From Saprospiraceae bacterium (GTDB taxonomy: Bacteria; Bacteroidota; Bacteroidia; Chitinophagales; Saprospiraceae): DNA of 64,000 nt. Positions 47,601 through 55,485 of this stretch are shown in pieces. Position 1 is the stretch's first letter. Each line of letters starts with the position of its first letter. Under the pieces are notes generated by a model. It searched no databases, had not been told where the DNA came from, and saw only the letters and a program-made list of their open reading frames with translations. Both the position numbers and the translations under genes were made by a program. Location of the stretch: positions 62,001-126,000 of the forward strand of contig JALHOZ010000007.1 in NCBI GenBank assembly GCA_022842725.1, in the 5' to 3' direction.

Positions 47601-50600
47601 CTCACCGGAATCATAAGTTCCGTTATTATTAATATCGACCCAAACCTGATTTCCGATGCTGTGCATTGGCACCAATCCGAAGTCTATGGTCAGGTTGCTG
47701 TTTTGATCCAATGCGCCTGAGGTGTCATTATCAGGATTTTCACCTGTCGGCTCACCGTCACCCAAAGTAACCACATTGCTTACGATGGCTCCCGGCAAAA
47801 ATCCTTGTCCGTTGAGTACGCCATTGTCGTCACTGTCAATGTTGTTTCCTGCGTTGATTTGATTGGTTATATCCTCATACGTTCCTGTCGTAAGGTTTAA
47901 AGGACCACTACCGGTGCTGCTTACATAATTTGAAAACGGCTGACCTGTGGTAAAATTATTGGCATTCAAAGCCACCAGATAATTCCCCTGGTTTAATGTA
48001 TCAAACAAATATAAGCCATTGGCATTTGTTGTGGTACTTTGAATCAGAACATAATTCATCGTATTTGGATTGAAATAATATAAATCCACGACGACATTTT
48101 GAATTCCGGATTCTGTACCATCAATGATTCCGTTATTATTGGCGTCAAGCCAAACCTGATTACCAATGCTGTAATTGATCAACTCAATGGTTGCCGGATC
48201 GGAATCGTCTTCGTCCTCATTTTCATCAGGACCTCCTCCTGTGATGGTATCATCATCAGGGTCACCAGGAGTTACGTCATTATCGTTATCCGGATCATTG
48301 TCCGGCGTACTGTCTGCATCTTCTCCCTGGTCTGGATCTGTTGTATCCGAAGAGCCACTGATTTCCGAAAGGTTAACTACATTGTTAATATTGGCTCCTA
48401 CGGCAATGGTCAGCACAATCGGGTATTCAACAAATGATCCGGGTTGTAAACCGGACAAAGGTAAAAGACCGTTGCCTGAAGTAGCAGTCAAAACTGCATT
48501 ACTACCGGCTGAAACCCAGTTATTATTAGGTACAAAAGTAAATCCTGAAGGTATATAATCTGTAATCTGAACACTGTCCAAAGGATAATTACCCTGGTTG
48601 AACACAGATAGAACAAAAGTCACATTATCACCAACATTAAAGCTTCCTGTCGGTGCTGTTTTGGTAATAGCAACATCGTGAATAACAAGAGTTTCGTCAT
48701 CCTGGTCATCTTCTGACGGATCATCGTTGTCCGGATCAGAATCTATGTCATCATCACTTACATCATCACCATCTTCATCTTCCATAGACACTACCTGTGC
48801 AATATTGGTCCATGCAGATGCAGGATCGGTATAACATTCATTTAATGTCACACTGATTGTAATCGTGGCTGAAGTAAATGGCTGCAATAATCCTGTATAG
48901 GTTGTAGATGCTTCATTACCTACAACAGTCCATGGCTGGCTGCCTCCTGAATACGTCATTCCACAAGGCAATTCGTCCTTGACCACAATATTGGTCAATG
49001 GTACGTTACCCTGATTGGTCAGGGTGATATCATAACTCACTGTTTGACCATAACTATATGGTCCGGCAGTTGTAATTGTTTTATTTAAGGCTATATCTAT
49101 GATATCGATACCGGCAGGATCGTGGTCGTCCTCATCCTCTCCGGCATTAGGGCCGCCTCCTGTCACATTGTCATCATCAGGATCGCCCGGAGTGACCGGG
49201 TTATCATTATTTGGATCTGAATCAGGATTACTGTCAGCATCGTGATCGACATCATTACCACCATTATCTTCTGCTGAAGTAACTTCTGCATAATTATCCC
49301 ATGAAGTCTGACTTACACCTGTTTCGAGGGTTAATTCAAGGGTTAGGGTAGTTGAAGTACCCGGCTCCACCGGACCCGCTATCGTATTCTGTAACAACCC
49401 CGGACCGGCACTTGTCCATCCGTTATTGGCTACGAAACTGTAACCTTGCGGCAAATAATCACTGATGACTATGTTTTGCGCTGTTGTATTTCCCTGATTG
49501 GAAACGGTAATATCAAAAGTCAACAACTGACCGTATGTATATGGAGCAGGAGTTGCAATCACTTTTGTCAATGCAAGATCAAAAATCTGAAGGGTTTCAT
49601 CGTCCTGGTCATCTTCCGTCGGATCGTCATTGTCAGGGTCAGAATCCACATCGTCATCACTTACATCATCGCCATCCTCATCTTCCATAGAAACTACCTG
49701 TGCTATATTATTCCAGGCTGTACCCGGATTCGTATAACATTCATTCAAAGTAACACTGATGGTAATCGTAGCCGATGTGAATGGTTGTAATAACCCGGTA
49801 TAGGTTGTGGACGCTTCATTGCCCACAACAGTCCATGGCTGACTTCCTCCTGAGTAAGTCATACCACACGGTAATTCGTCTTTAACAACAATATTCGTCA
49901 ATGGAATATTACCCTGATTGGTCAAAGTAATATCATAACTCACAGTCTGACCATAGCTGTAAGGTCCGGCTGTGGTAACTGTTTTATTTAAAGCTATATC
50001 AACGACTACAGGTGCAGCCGGATCATGATCATCCTGATCTTCACCTGCATTTGGTCCAAGACCTGTGATTAAATCATCATTCGGATCTCCCGGTATTACC
50101 GGATTATCATTATTCGGATTCGTATCAGATACACTATCCGCATCATCATTTCTGTTATTGCCCTGGTCATCTTGTGTCGCACTCACTTCCGCATAATTAT
50201 TCCAGCTTGTTTGATTTGCTCCTGTTTCAAGGGTCAATTGAAGGGTCAATGTAGTGAATGCTCCGGGAGCCAAAGGTCCGGCTATTGTGTTTTGTAATAA
50301 TCCCGGTCCGGCACTTGTCCACCCGTTATTGGCTACAAAACTATATCCTGAAGGTAAATAGTCACTGATCACTATATTTTGAGCTGTCACATTTCCCTGA
50401 TTGAAAACATCTATCGTAAAGGTTAGTAACTGACCATAGCTGTAAGGACCTGCCGTGGTCAGTACCTTTCTCAATGCAAGATCAAAAACCTGTATTTGGT
50501 GTGGGTCGTGATCATCCTCATCTCCGTTTTCATTATTGATGGTATTGTCTGTTCCACTCATGACTCCGTTAAAGTCAGGAACACCACCGTTATCATTACT

Positions 50601-53600
50601 CATGTTATCATCAGGATCACTGTCTATATCGTCTCCCGGAAGTCCGGTTTCATCATTGACAGCTGCACTGATTTCTGCATAATTCGTCCAGGCAGTAGCA
50701 GGGTCCGTGTAACATGGTCTTACTATATAGTTGACCATAACTTGTGTAAACTGACCCGGATTTAAAACTGAAGTAATAGTATTTGTAATCACCTGGCCGC
50801 TTTGCGTCCAACCGATATTGGCAGGATCTGACGGATCAAATTCAAATCCGCAAGGTATCGTATCTCTTACGACAATATCTCTGGCAGGTATATTCCCTTG
50901 ATTAAATACGGTAATGGTATACATGACATCCTGACCGTAGCTGTAGCTTGGCAATGCCGTATCTACTATTTTACGCAATGCAAGATCAAAAATCGATGGT
51001 CCGGCAGGGTCATGATCATCTTCATCTTCTCCTGCATTTGGCCCGCCACCGTTGATGTTGTCATCATCCGGATCTCCGGGTTGTACATCTCTTTCGTCAC
51101 CAGTATCACTATCAGGATTACTGTCGGCATCAAATCCCGGTCCGGAAGGACCGTCACCGGCAGCTATTTCAGCATAATTGGTAAAATCACCTGAGCCCGT
51201 AGGTTGCAGAGTCAATTCCAATGTCAGGACAGCACTTGCTCCCGGAGCTATTGGTCCGGCGATGGTATTTTGTATGTTCGGATAAGCACCTGTCCATCCG
51301 TTATTAGCTACATAGCTATAGCCTGCAGGAATAAAATCTTTTACAATTATATTACTTGCAGGTACATTGCCCTGATTAAATACTTCAATTTCAAATATAT
51401 GGGTTTGACCATAACTGTATGGTGGTGTTGTCACCAACCTCTTTTGAAGAGCAAGGTCAAAAATTTCTATTACTTCATTATCATCATCGTCTTCGGTACC
51501 TCCTGAAGGTCCGTTGCCCGGATCACTATCTATGTCTCTGTCACCTATTGGATCACCGTTTTCATCTTCAAAGCCGGAAACCTGTGCCTGATTAACCCAT
51601 GCGTTAGGTTGATTGCTTTGGATTATTGTCAGGATCAAATCGACAGAAGCCGATGCTCCAGGTGCCAAAGGACCTGTAATAGTATTAGTCAGAATTCCCG
51701 GAGTGGTTTCTACCCATCCATTGTTGGGTGAAAAACTGAAACCTGACGGAAGATCGTCTTCAATTTCAATATTATAAACAGCTTCATTACTTTGATTACT
51801 TACTGTAATAATATATGTAATCTGACTGCCATATTGGTAAGGTGGTGGAGAAGCAGGACTGATGTCTTTAACCAAAGCGACATCTATAAACCGAACGGTA
51901 GCTCCATCGTGATCATCCTCATCAGTTGCAGCAACGCCGTCGCCCGGTGTTCCGGAACCGTCACCATCAATGTAATTGTCTGCAGCGCTTCTGATCTGAC
52001 CACCGGCATCATTTGTTGGGTCGTTATCCGGCGTACTGTCGATATCATCTGTGGCATCATTAGCAACCACATCTGTGCCACCGGTTATTTCTGCAAAATT
52101 GTTTATATTATTGGCATTAGCTGTTGGTGCAACTTCCAAAATCAAAGGAATGTTAAAACTTGCGCCTACAGCTACACCCGGTGCCGGTAACAAACCATTT
52201 GCTACAGAAGCAGTATAATTTACTGTAGGAAATGATCCTGTCCAGTTCGGGTTATCTACGGCATTAAATATATATCCGGCAGGAATATAATCTGTTACAC
52301 TGATGCTGTTGACAATATCTGTACCCTGATTGGTTACCGTAATGGTAAAAGGAACATCCTGACCTATTGCCACCGGCAACGTAAGACTGGTTGTTTTAGC
52401 CAAAGCCAAATCAAAAGTTGTCGGATAAAATCCAAAGTCAAAAGTGTGATTGTTTTCAGCTGGTCCGGCAGTCGTAATGGCTATTTCAGCAATTCCACCA
52501 ACTAAACCAGCATCATTGTCTGAATAATCTGATAAACCTACACCTGACTCATTGGTTAAGGTCAATACAAATCCTTCCAACGGACTACCATTGACACCAA
52601 ATGTATTATATTGTGTAGAAGAAATTCTGATTGTATAGTCTGTATAGGGCTGTGGTCCCAAAGTACCATTGCCATCAGGGTCGTTGGTATTTGTATAATT
52701 AAAATAATATCCTCCGTCTGAATCAGTGGTTGATGTCCCAACCACCGTTCCATTGGCATTAACCAATTCTACAATGATACCACTGAGTACCGGTTCGTCA
52801 GGATCCTGGATACCGTCCCTGTCCACATCAGACCAGACGACGTTACCTATCTCGAGCAGTGGCACCTCACCCAGGGTTTCAATGTCTCCGATCCCTGCGG
52901 CTTTACCAAAGGTTCCTACATCAGCACCCGCCGGGTTAAAATAAATTTCATAACCATCGCCAATCTGATTTCCGGTGAGGTTATCAAATCTCATCGTACC
53001 TCCGGACCAGATCCAAACCGGGTCCATATAGGTCACAATGGTATTGTCCACAGTTGAAGTTCTGTGAACTGCCAACCCTCCATTAACTGGTTCGGGGTGG
53101 AATTTATCATCTTTATAAAACTCCGGAGTAAATTGAATGGAATACTGGCACGTTGCTGAATTAGGATCTCTCAATCCTTGCAACAAATCACCGACTACAG
53201 CTATGGCATATGAACCCGTTCCATTCAGGTCGTAATTGTACCAACCAGCCTGATGACCTCTTCGGTCAACCATACCAATGATCATATTTCCTTTACCATC
53301 AAACTCGATGTCTGTTATCATTGGAAATCCTGCTCCTTCAAAGTAGCTTTGAAACTGATTTGTCCATGGCAACCATCGATTAGGAGTTGAATTCCTGTAA
53401 TTTAATGGAAAGGATAAAACCGGCGTTAAATTAAAAGTTTCGGTAGCTACATCAAATTCATATATATGACCCATCAGGTCATTTACGCCGCCTACTACAG
53501 TTCCGTTAAGTGCCTGACCATTACAAACCAATCCTACAAAAACTTTTCCTCTGGTAACTTTAACAGCAAAAGGCATATGCTCTCCGGCACTGCCACTACA

Positions 53601-54743
53601 AGGATCAGGAATTGTAAAACCTTTAACTTTTGTTCCTACATCAGCAAGAACAGGTGCAACCGGATTAAACGGATCAACAAGATCCATCTGATATAATTTT
53701 CTGTCGTATAAGTTTACTACATAAAGCCATCTTCCGTCCTCAGAAATATCCAGGTCACCAAAAGATACTTTTCCGACCTGTTCCCAGGCAGCTGCATCCT
53801 GACTCGGGTCAAGTTTATTTCCGGTCATACCTCTTTGTGCATTTGTACCGATCACCGGACTGAACTGCACCTGATTGGACGCAATGAGAGCATTAGTATA
53901 CACACCGGATTCATTGCTGGTTGGGATGTTCAAATCCGAGTCAAAATCCAACCAATTGTAATTATAAGAAGTGGAATAATCATCCGGGTCAATCATATAG
54001 ATTCCACCTCCTCCTAAAGGACCCAATCCTGCGTGTCTTTTAAGCAGCGCAGAGGTAAATATTTTTCTTGATTGTTTTGAGATGGCAACACCCCAAACAG
54101 AACCAACCTGAGCTGCTGTCCCTAAAATGGTATGAGGAGGCCCCATAGGTCCCCCGTTAGGGTTGGAAGGATAGTATCCTGAGTTGGCACCATGTCCGTT
54201 GTCCAGATAATTCATCCCTACAAAAGCATCAGAGGCACCTGACGTACCTGGTACTAATGGGTCACCATTGACAAAACATGTGGTGAAGGTGGGTGGATTA
54301 TCCGTTAACGCAAAATCTGCGGGATAGGTTATGATAAAATTGTGAACTCCCGGTCCGGTGGCAAACTGTACTGCCGTACCATACGTATTTCCATTACCCG
54401 CACTGAAATCCTGTACAGGGCTCAGATTACAAAATCCGTCCGGAATCTCAAATTCAATTCTGACAGGATAAGAAGGAGGATTGAAGGAATACGTACCGTC
54501 ACTGGCCGTTGTGGCAGAACCTACTAAAACATCCTTTACCGGAAGTGTTCCGTTAGTGTAAAATTTAACAATGATGTCTCCTCGTAATGGTTCACCTGAC
54601 TGGCGGATTCCGTCTCCGTTGTAGTCTCTGAATACAGTTCCGGTGATCTGTGCATTGATCTGACCAAAAACTAAAATAAAGAATAAAACAGAAAACAGCA
54701 ACCATTGAAAACGTTGACGGGACCTAACAATTTGATTTTTCAT
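41631..54743 (-). CDS. Giant T9SS surface protein of DUF11 and SdrD_B modules (4370 aa)
   Basis: Exported protein with signal peptide WLLFSVLFFILVFGQINAQ. Order: one SdrD_B-like module (~33-110), a ~500-residue propeller-like region (SVWGVAISKQSRKIFTS; LDISEDGRWLYVVN), another SdrD_B module (~640-760), nine DUF11-like modules (~773-2188; signature FDLALxK...YSYGQ...FNQGN...DYxPxGY), four SdrD_B modules (~2188-2858; SIGNQVWxDxNNNG), five more DUF11-like modules (~2859-3700), four SdrD_B modules (~3700-4150), a fibronectin-like segment and a T9SS type A sorting domain (YPNPAKNSSNLTIEL to KKLVIID). Asp-rich linkers such as DEDDHDPA join the DUF11-like modules and may bind calcium. No enzyme domain is seen. 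It is most likely a long surface fibre or adhesin; that function is inferred. Confidence 0.9.
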   Translation of the reverse strand: MKNQIVRSRQRFQWLLFSVLFFILVFGQINAQITGTVFRDYNGDGIRQSGEPLRGDIIVKFYTNGTLPVKDVLVGSATTASDGTYSFNPPSYPVRIEFEIPDGFCNLSPVQDFSAGNGNTYGTAVQFATGPGVHNFIITYPADFALTDNPPTFTTCFVNGDPLVPGTSGASDAFVGMNYLDNGHGANSGYYPSNPNGGPMGPPHTILGTAAQVGSVWGVAISKQSRKIFTSALLKRHAGLGPLGGGGIYMIDPDDYSTSYNYNWLDFDSDLNIPTSNESGVYTNALIASNQVQFSPVIGTNAQRGMTGNKLDPSQDAAAWEQVGKVSFGDLDISEDGRWLYVVNLYDRKLYQMDLVDPFNPVAPVLADVGTKVKGFTIPDPCSGSAGEHMPFAVKVTRGKVFVGLVCNGQALNGTVVGGVNDLMGHIYEFDVATETFNLTPVLSFPLNYRNSTPNRWLPWTNQFQSYFEGAGFPMITDIEFDGKGNMIIGMVDRRGHQAGWYNYDLNGTGSYAIAVVGDLLQGLRDPNSATCQYSIQFTPEFYKDDKFHPEPVNGGLAVHRTSTVDNTIVTYMDPVWIWSGGTMRFDNLTGNQIGDGYEIYFNPAGADVGTFGKAAGIGDIETLGEVPLLEIGNVVWSDVDRDGIQDPDEPVLSGIIVELVNANGTVVGTSTTDSDGGYYFNYTNTNDPDGNGTLGPQPYTDYTIRISSTQYNTFGVNGSPLEGFVLTLTNESGVGLSDYSDNDAGLVGGIAEIAITTAGPAENNHTFDFGFYPTTFDLALAKTTSLTLPVAIGQDVPFTITVTNQGTDIVNSISVTDYIPAGYIFNAVDNPNWTGSFPTVNYTASVANGLLPAPGVAVGASFNIPLILEVAPTANANNINNFAEITGGTDVVANDATDDIDSTPDNDPTNDAGGQIRSAADNYIDGDGSGTPGDGVAATDEDDHDGATVRFIDVALVKDISPASPPPYQYGSQITYIITVSNQSNEAVYNIEIEDDLPSGFSFSPNNGWVETTPGILTNTITGPLAPGASASVDLILTIIQSNQPNAWVNQAQVSGFEDENGDPIGDRDIDSDPGNGPSGGTEDDDDNEVIEIFDLALQKRLVTTPPYSYGQTHIFEIEVFNQGNVPASNIIVKDFIPAGYSYVANNGWTGAYPNIQNTIAGPIAPGASAVLTLELTLQPTGSGDFTNYAEIAAGDGPSGPGFDADSNPDSDTGDERDVQPGDPDDDNINGGGPNAGEDEDDHDPAGPSIFDLALRKIVDTALPSYSYGQDVMYTITVFNQGNIPARDIVVRDTIPCGFEFDPSDPANIGWTQSGQVITNTITSVLNPGQFTQVMVNYIVRPCYTDPATAWTNYAEISAAVNDETGLPGDDIDSDPDDNMSNDNGGVPDFNGVMSGTDNTINNENGDEDDHDPHQIQVFDLALRKVLTTAGPYSYGQLLTFTIDVFNQGNVTAQNIVISDYLPSGYSFVANNGWTSAGPGLLQNTIAGPLAPGAFTTLTLQLTLETGANQTSWNNYAEVSATQDDQGNNRNDDADSVSDTNPNNDNPVIPGDPNDDLITGLGPNAGEDQDDHDPAAPVVVDIALNKTVTTAGPYSYGQTVSYDITLTNQGNIPLTNIVVKDELPCGMTYSGGSQPWTVVGNEASTTYTGLLQPFTSATITISVTLNECYTNPGTAWNNIAQVVSMEDEDGDDVSDDDVDSDPDNDDPTEDDQDDETLQIFDLALTKVIATPAPYTYGQLLTFDITVSNQGNTTAQNIVISDYLPQGYSFVANNGWTSAGPGLLQNTIAGPVEPGTSTTLTLELTLETGVSQTSWDNYAEVTSAEDNGGNDVDHDADSNPDSDPNNDNPVTPGDPDDDNVTGGGPNAGEDEDDHDPAGIDIIDIALNKTITTAGPYSYGQTVSYDITLTNQGNVPLTNIVVKDELPCGMTYSGGSQPWTVVGNEASTTYTGLLQPFTSATITISVTLNECYTDPASAWTNIAQVVSMEDEDGDDVSDDDIDSDPDNDDPSEDDQDDETLVIHDVAITKTAPTGSFNVGDNVTFVLSVFNQGNYPLDSVQITDYIPSGFTFVPNNNWVSAGSNAVLTATSGNGLLPLSGLQPGSFVEYPIVLTIAVGANINNVVNLSEISGSSDTTDPDQGEDADSTPDNDPDNDNDVTPGDPDDDTITGGGPDENEDEDDSDPATIELINYSIGNQVWLDANNNGIIDGTESGIQNVVVDLYYFNPNTMNYVLIQSTTTNANGLYLFDTLNQGNYLVALNANNFTTGQPFSNYVSSTGSGPLNLTTGTYEDITNQINAGNNIDSDDNGVLNGQGFLPGAIVSNVVTLGDGEPTGENPDNDTSGALDQNSNLTIDFGLVPMHSIGNQVWVDINNNGTYDSGEAPLQGVEVVLHYVDPVSGTCIVVDTLYTDVNGYYLFDSLITGQYIVEVTAGNFASGQPLEGFASSTGNGAIVGNDSLINPENGTDSDDNGILNGNPMFVGSVVSDTLTLGNNEPLNEDPDNDTSGALDSNSNLTVDFGFIPLMSIGNQVWNDANNDGLINGLEVGIVNVVVNLHYVDPVTGDCSIIATTITDMNGLYLFDSLIQGQYIVEIVAANFNAGGPLSGLSSSTGGGILNTSSGIYEDGSNPVDPDNGADSDDNGLLNGNPMFVGSVVSDTLNLVWNGSPLNENPNNDNSGATDENSDLTIDFGFYTMYSIGNQVWIDNNYNGIIDNGETGISGVTVELHQVDPITGNCILVTSTITGANGVYLFDSLLIGEYIVVIPGSQMMPGGPLEDYLSSTGTFNAGGPYETPGVGANTNIDSDDNGTFNTNPMFFFGVVSDTIRLGDAPEPTGENPNNDNSGALDQNSNLTIDFGFIPKVFDLALRKEKVSPVQVTAYGDVVEFDITIFNQGNLDAQNVVITDYIPAGFTLHPSSTGWTMVGPNAEYTITSVIPANTSTVVKIFLEVQMTNQVGGYINFAEISEAMDTLGNSSNPAVFSPYGTLVDVDSTPDDTNGNDGGGEPEGPSDNAVAGNGSGPIGSGPASGDEDDHDPALVEIIDIALRKTVVTPGPYQYNQNITYNIEVFNQGNVDLYNIEVSDYIPAGLVFVQALNPNWTVNGSQIVRTIAGPLAEQTSTVVSVVLRTRAMVPGASATANSWTNGAEISYMENEDGDDITGDDVDSDGDADPNNDPTVDDEINGDPNDPNTPNDEDDDDIAFIEIFDLALRKTLVTTPPYSYNSTHTFTIEVFNQGNVPATNIVVNDFVPVGYGFAANNGWNITGPGTIQNTIAGPVMPGGSATLTLQLTLLQSDGGERNWINYAEIASGNGPNGPGFDADSSPNSNGANENAVVPGGPGDNNIESTGDGDTGSQDDHDPAGPSIFDLALTKVATTAAPSYSYGQVVTYEIEVFNQGNVAAGSIQVSDYIPCGLVFEPGLPNNALWNLVAPNRAAMDMNIILAPGASTTVLLDLRVRECYTDPETAWTNYAEITLATDVTTGNQGQDIDSDPDATNGNDPGGEPDFNGVPSGTDNTINNENGDEDDHDPHQIQVFDLALQKVVDFRGPYMIGETATFRITVYNQGNVPAENIVVNDYIRSGFTFPANPGWTMVTAPTPAADGLLQYTIGGPLFPGASQEIVLQLVIALDANPAETDWFNYAEINSSQDDQGNNRNDDADSSPNSDTPYENEVLPDGPWDNVIDGGGPLVNEDEDDHDPEKVIVVGGLGDTVWKDLNGNGIQNVGEPGVRNVIVRLQDCNGNNLRTTLTDASGFYFFDNLIPGNYNVRFDITGLAPGCQYTLPNQGSNDELDSDVNLQGLAPCTYITGGEYDSTFDAGILVLAALGDFVWHDLNGNGIQNVGEPGLPGVIVNLYRADGTLYGTTTTNSNGFYIFENLYPGDYYVRFFGPNGFELTLPNVGADVSDSDVDGSNGVGTTAITTLVSGERDLTWDAGFYTCIPVGEVVWYDFNKNDIRDNSENGINGLEVNIFRRVGSVWQLFGTMYTGHKPGTPSDDGYWKFCVPPGTYYVNVDMPALGLVRVRPNVGGDPNRDSDLTNANGPMTTGSFTVLSGQMKCDIGIGFYPMAVTGNSVWIDQNSNGIQDFNESKVEGVVVEARNVYTNEIVRSAVTDHNGDYEMDYLESGAVYFKFNLPSEYNNFAPTSPNAGNDSEDSDVDGSFGPRTTRMFMMEPAMTNMDIDFGILQGVLPVDWLFVRAVKEDAQHTISWATAREVNTSHYIVERKRQGESDFVALPGSVAAKGYSTKREDYVFADKDITQTGLYTYRVKQMDLDGKYMYSNEVTVTQQAENQIDLYPNPAKNSSNLTIELAEDSKVSVVILDDAGALVRKVMTSVELERGSHQTPIGLEGLPSGMYTVQIDVNGKQIQKKLVIID
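43645..46169. repeat. DUF11-like modules 10-14 (block matching modules 1-5)
   Basis: Five modules whose linkers and order match modules 1-5 at 50007-52420. Examples: linker 13 PDFNG...SGTDNTINNENGDEDDHDP matches linker 4, and linker 12 ends DDHDPAGPSIFDLAL as linker 3 does. Boundaries are approximate. This supports an ancestral duplication of a five-module block. Confidence 0.7.
46170..48180. repeat. Four tandem SdrD_B-like modules
   Basis: Four units each starting SIGNQVW, with Asn/Asp-rich loops (DANNNG, DINNNG, DANNDG, DNNYNG) and the recurring D(S)DDNG and TSGAxDxNSxLTxDFG segments. They sit between the two DUF11-like arrays and form the centre of the giant protein. Confidence 0.8.
48684..49586. 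repeat. 903-bp block B (DUF11-like modules 7 and 8)
   Basis: Module 7 (483 bp) plus module 8 (420 bp), exactly the lengths of modules 5 and 6 in block A, with no insertion or deletion between blocks. Modules 6 and 8 share a run of 58 identical residues, yet the DNA differs at many third codon positions. Confidence 0.85.
49587..50489. repeat. 903-bp block A (DUF11-like modules 5 and 6)
   Basis: Module 5 (50489-50007) and module 6 (50006-49587). Tandem with block B and identical to it in length and module order. The visible differences from block B are mostly silent. Confidence 0.85.
50007..52420. repeat. DUF11-like modules 1-5
   Basis: Five modules beginning near 52418, 51893, 51469, 50993 and 50489. 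Their linkers correspond in order to those of modules 10-14 at 43645-46169. Module 5 is also the first half of block A. Confidence 0.7.
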
Positions 54744-54879
54744 TTGAGAATGATTTGAACAAAAAAGATATAAAAATTACTTTTTTGATTCTATTCTCAT
54801 GTAATACTTCAGCTGTAAAAATGCTTGCACATCTTACCCTTTTATATTTCTCTTATGTGGTTGGTACTTAAATCAGCGG

Positions 54880-54887
54880 CAAATATA
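54880..54887 (-). promoter_or_regulatory. Candidate -7 box of the giant gene
   Basis: On the minus strand it reads TATATTTG, a perfect TAnnTTTG match, giving a leader of about 130 nt before ATG 54743. No good -33 box is seen. The remaining gap up to 55168 is AT-rich with no gene. Confidence 0.4.
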
Positions 54888-55168
54888 TAAATAAATTTTA
54901 ATATGTTGTTTTTTTAGAAAAAAAAATTACCTTTTTTTCTTATATTTTTTAAAAAACACGATTTTTAGTACATATTTTCAATATTCATATCCTTTTTTGA
55001 CTATGACACCTGGTTCATGTCAATATTCCTGAATTTTATATGTTTATAAGAAATATTAACCAAAATTCAGGTTTTAACATGTTTTTAGAACAGCAACAAA
55101 CTATTAAATAAAATCTGATTTTTTTCAAATTGAATAGCTTCTTTATGACTTCTTACAAAATTTTATGC

Positions 55169-55254
55169 AAAAAAAAAGCATGTGGTTTCCGACACCACAT
55201 GCCCAAGTGAATAGTTCGATCAGATCTTTATCCGATCTAAAATTCGAGAATGCT
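55169..55254 (-). ncRNA. Free-standing copy of the surface-gene 3' module
   Basis: The hairpin GCATGTGGT-TTCCGAC-ACCACATGC (55178-55202) with a minus-strand T tract, followed 36 nt on by the box AAAATTCGAGAATGCT (55239-55254), repeats the layout after the giant gene (hairpin 41523-41552, 34 nt, same box 41587-41602). Here it lies beyond another terminator (55402-55432), so it does not simply end the neighbouring gene. It may be a small RNA, a second terminator or a relic of a deleted surface-protein gene; the RNA call is tentative. Confidence 0.35.
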
Positions 55255-55401
55255 ATGATGTATTAAATCTTTTGTAGTTCAGCACACCTGAAATATTTAT
55301 TACATTATCATAGACACAAACATGTGGCTTATACCCCCATACAAAAAAATAATTTTCACTTATTTCTTTTCTTAACACCCAAAAACGACCCTTTAAGAAA
55401 C

Positions 55402-55432
55402 AAAAAAGTCCGGTGAAAAACTCCACCGGACC
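55402..55432 (-). terminator. Terminator of the thioredoxin-SprB gene
   Basis: GTCCGGTG (55408-55415) pairs with CACCGGAC (55424-55431) around an 8-nt loop, with a T tract on the minus strand, about 55 bp past the stop at 55486. Between this hairpin and 55255 no gene is seen. Confidence 0.85.
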
Positions 55433-55485
55433 TTATCTAATCCTTACTAATTTATTAAGATGCCCGTATCGGGCCTATGCATCAA

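Noticed and set aside
44535-50765. Several 70-137-codon frames on the plus strand opposite the giant gene
   Set aside because: They repeat with the module period and are complements of the repeat codons, so are shadows.
43645-52420. CRISPR-like periodicity in the giant gene
   Set aside because: The repeats are long, protein-coding, diverged and in frame, with no short direct repeat and unique-spacer structure and no cas genes.
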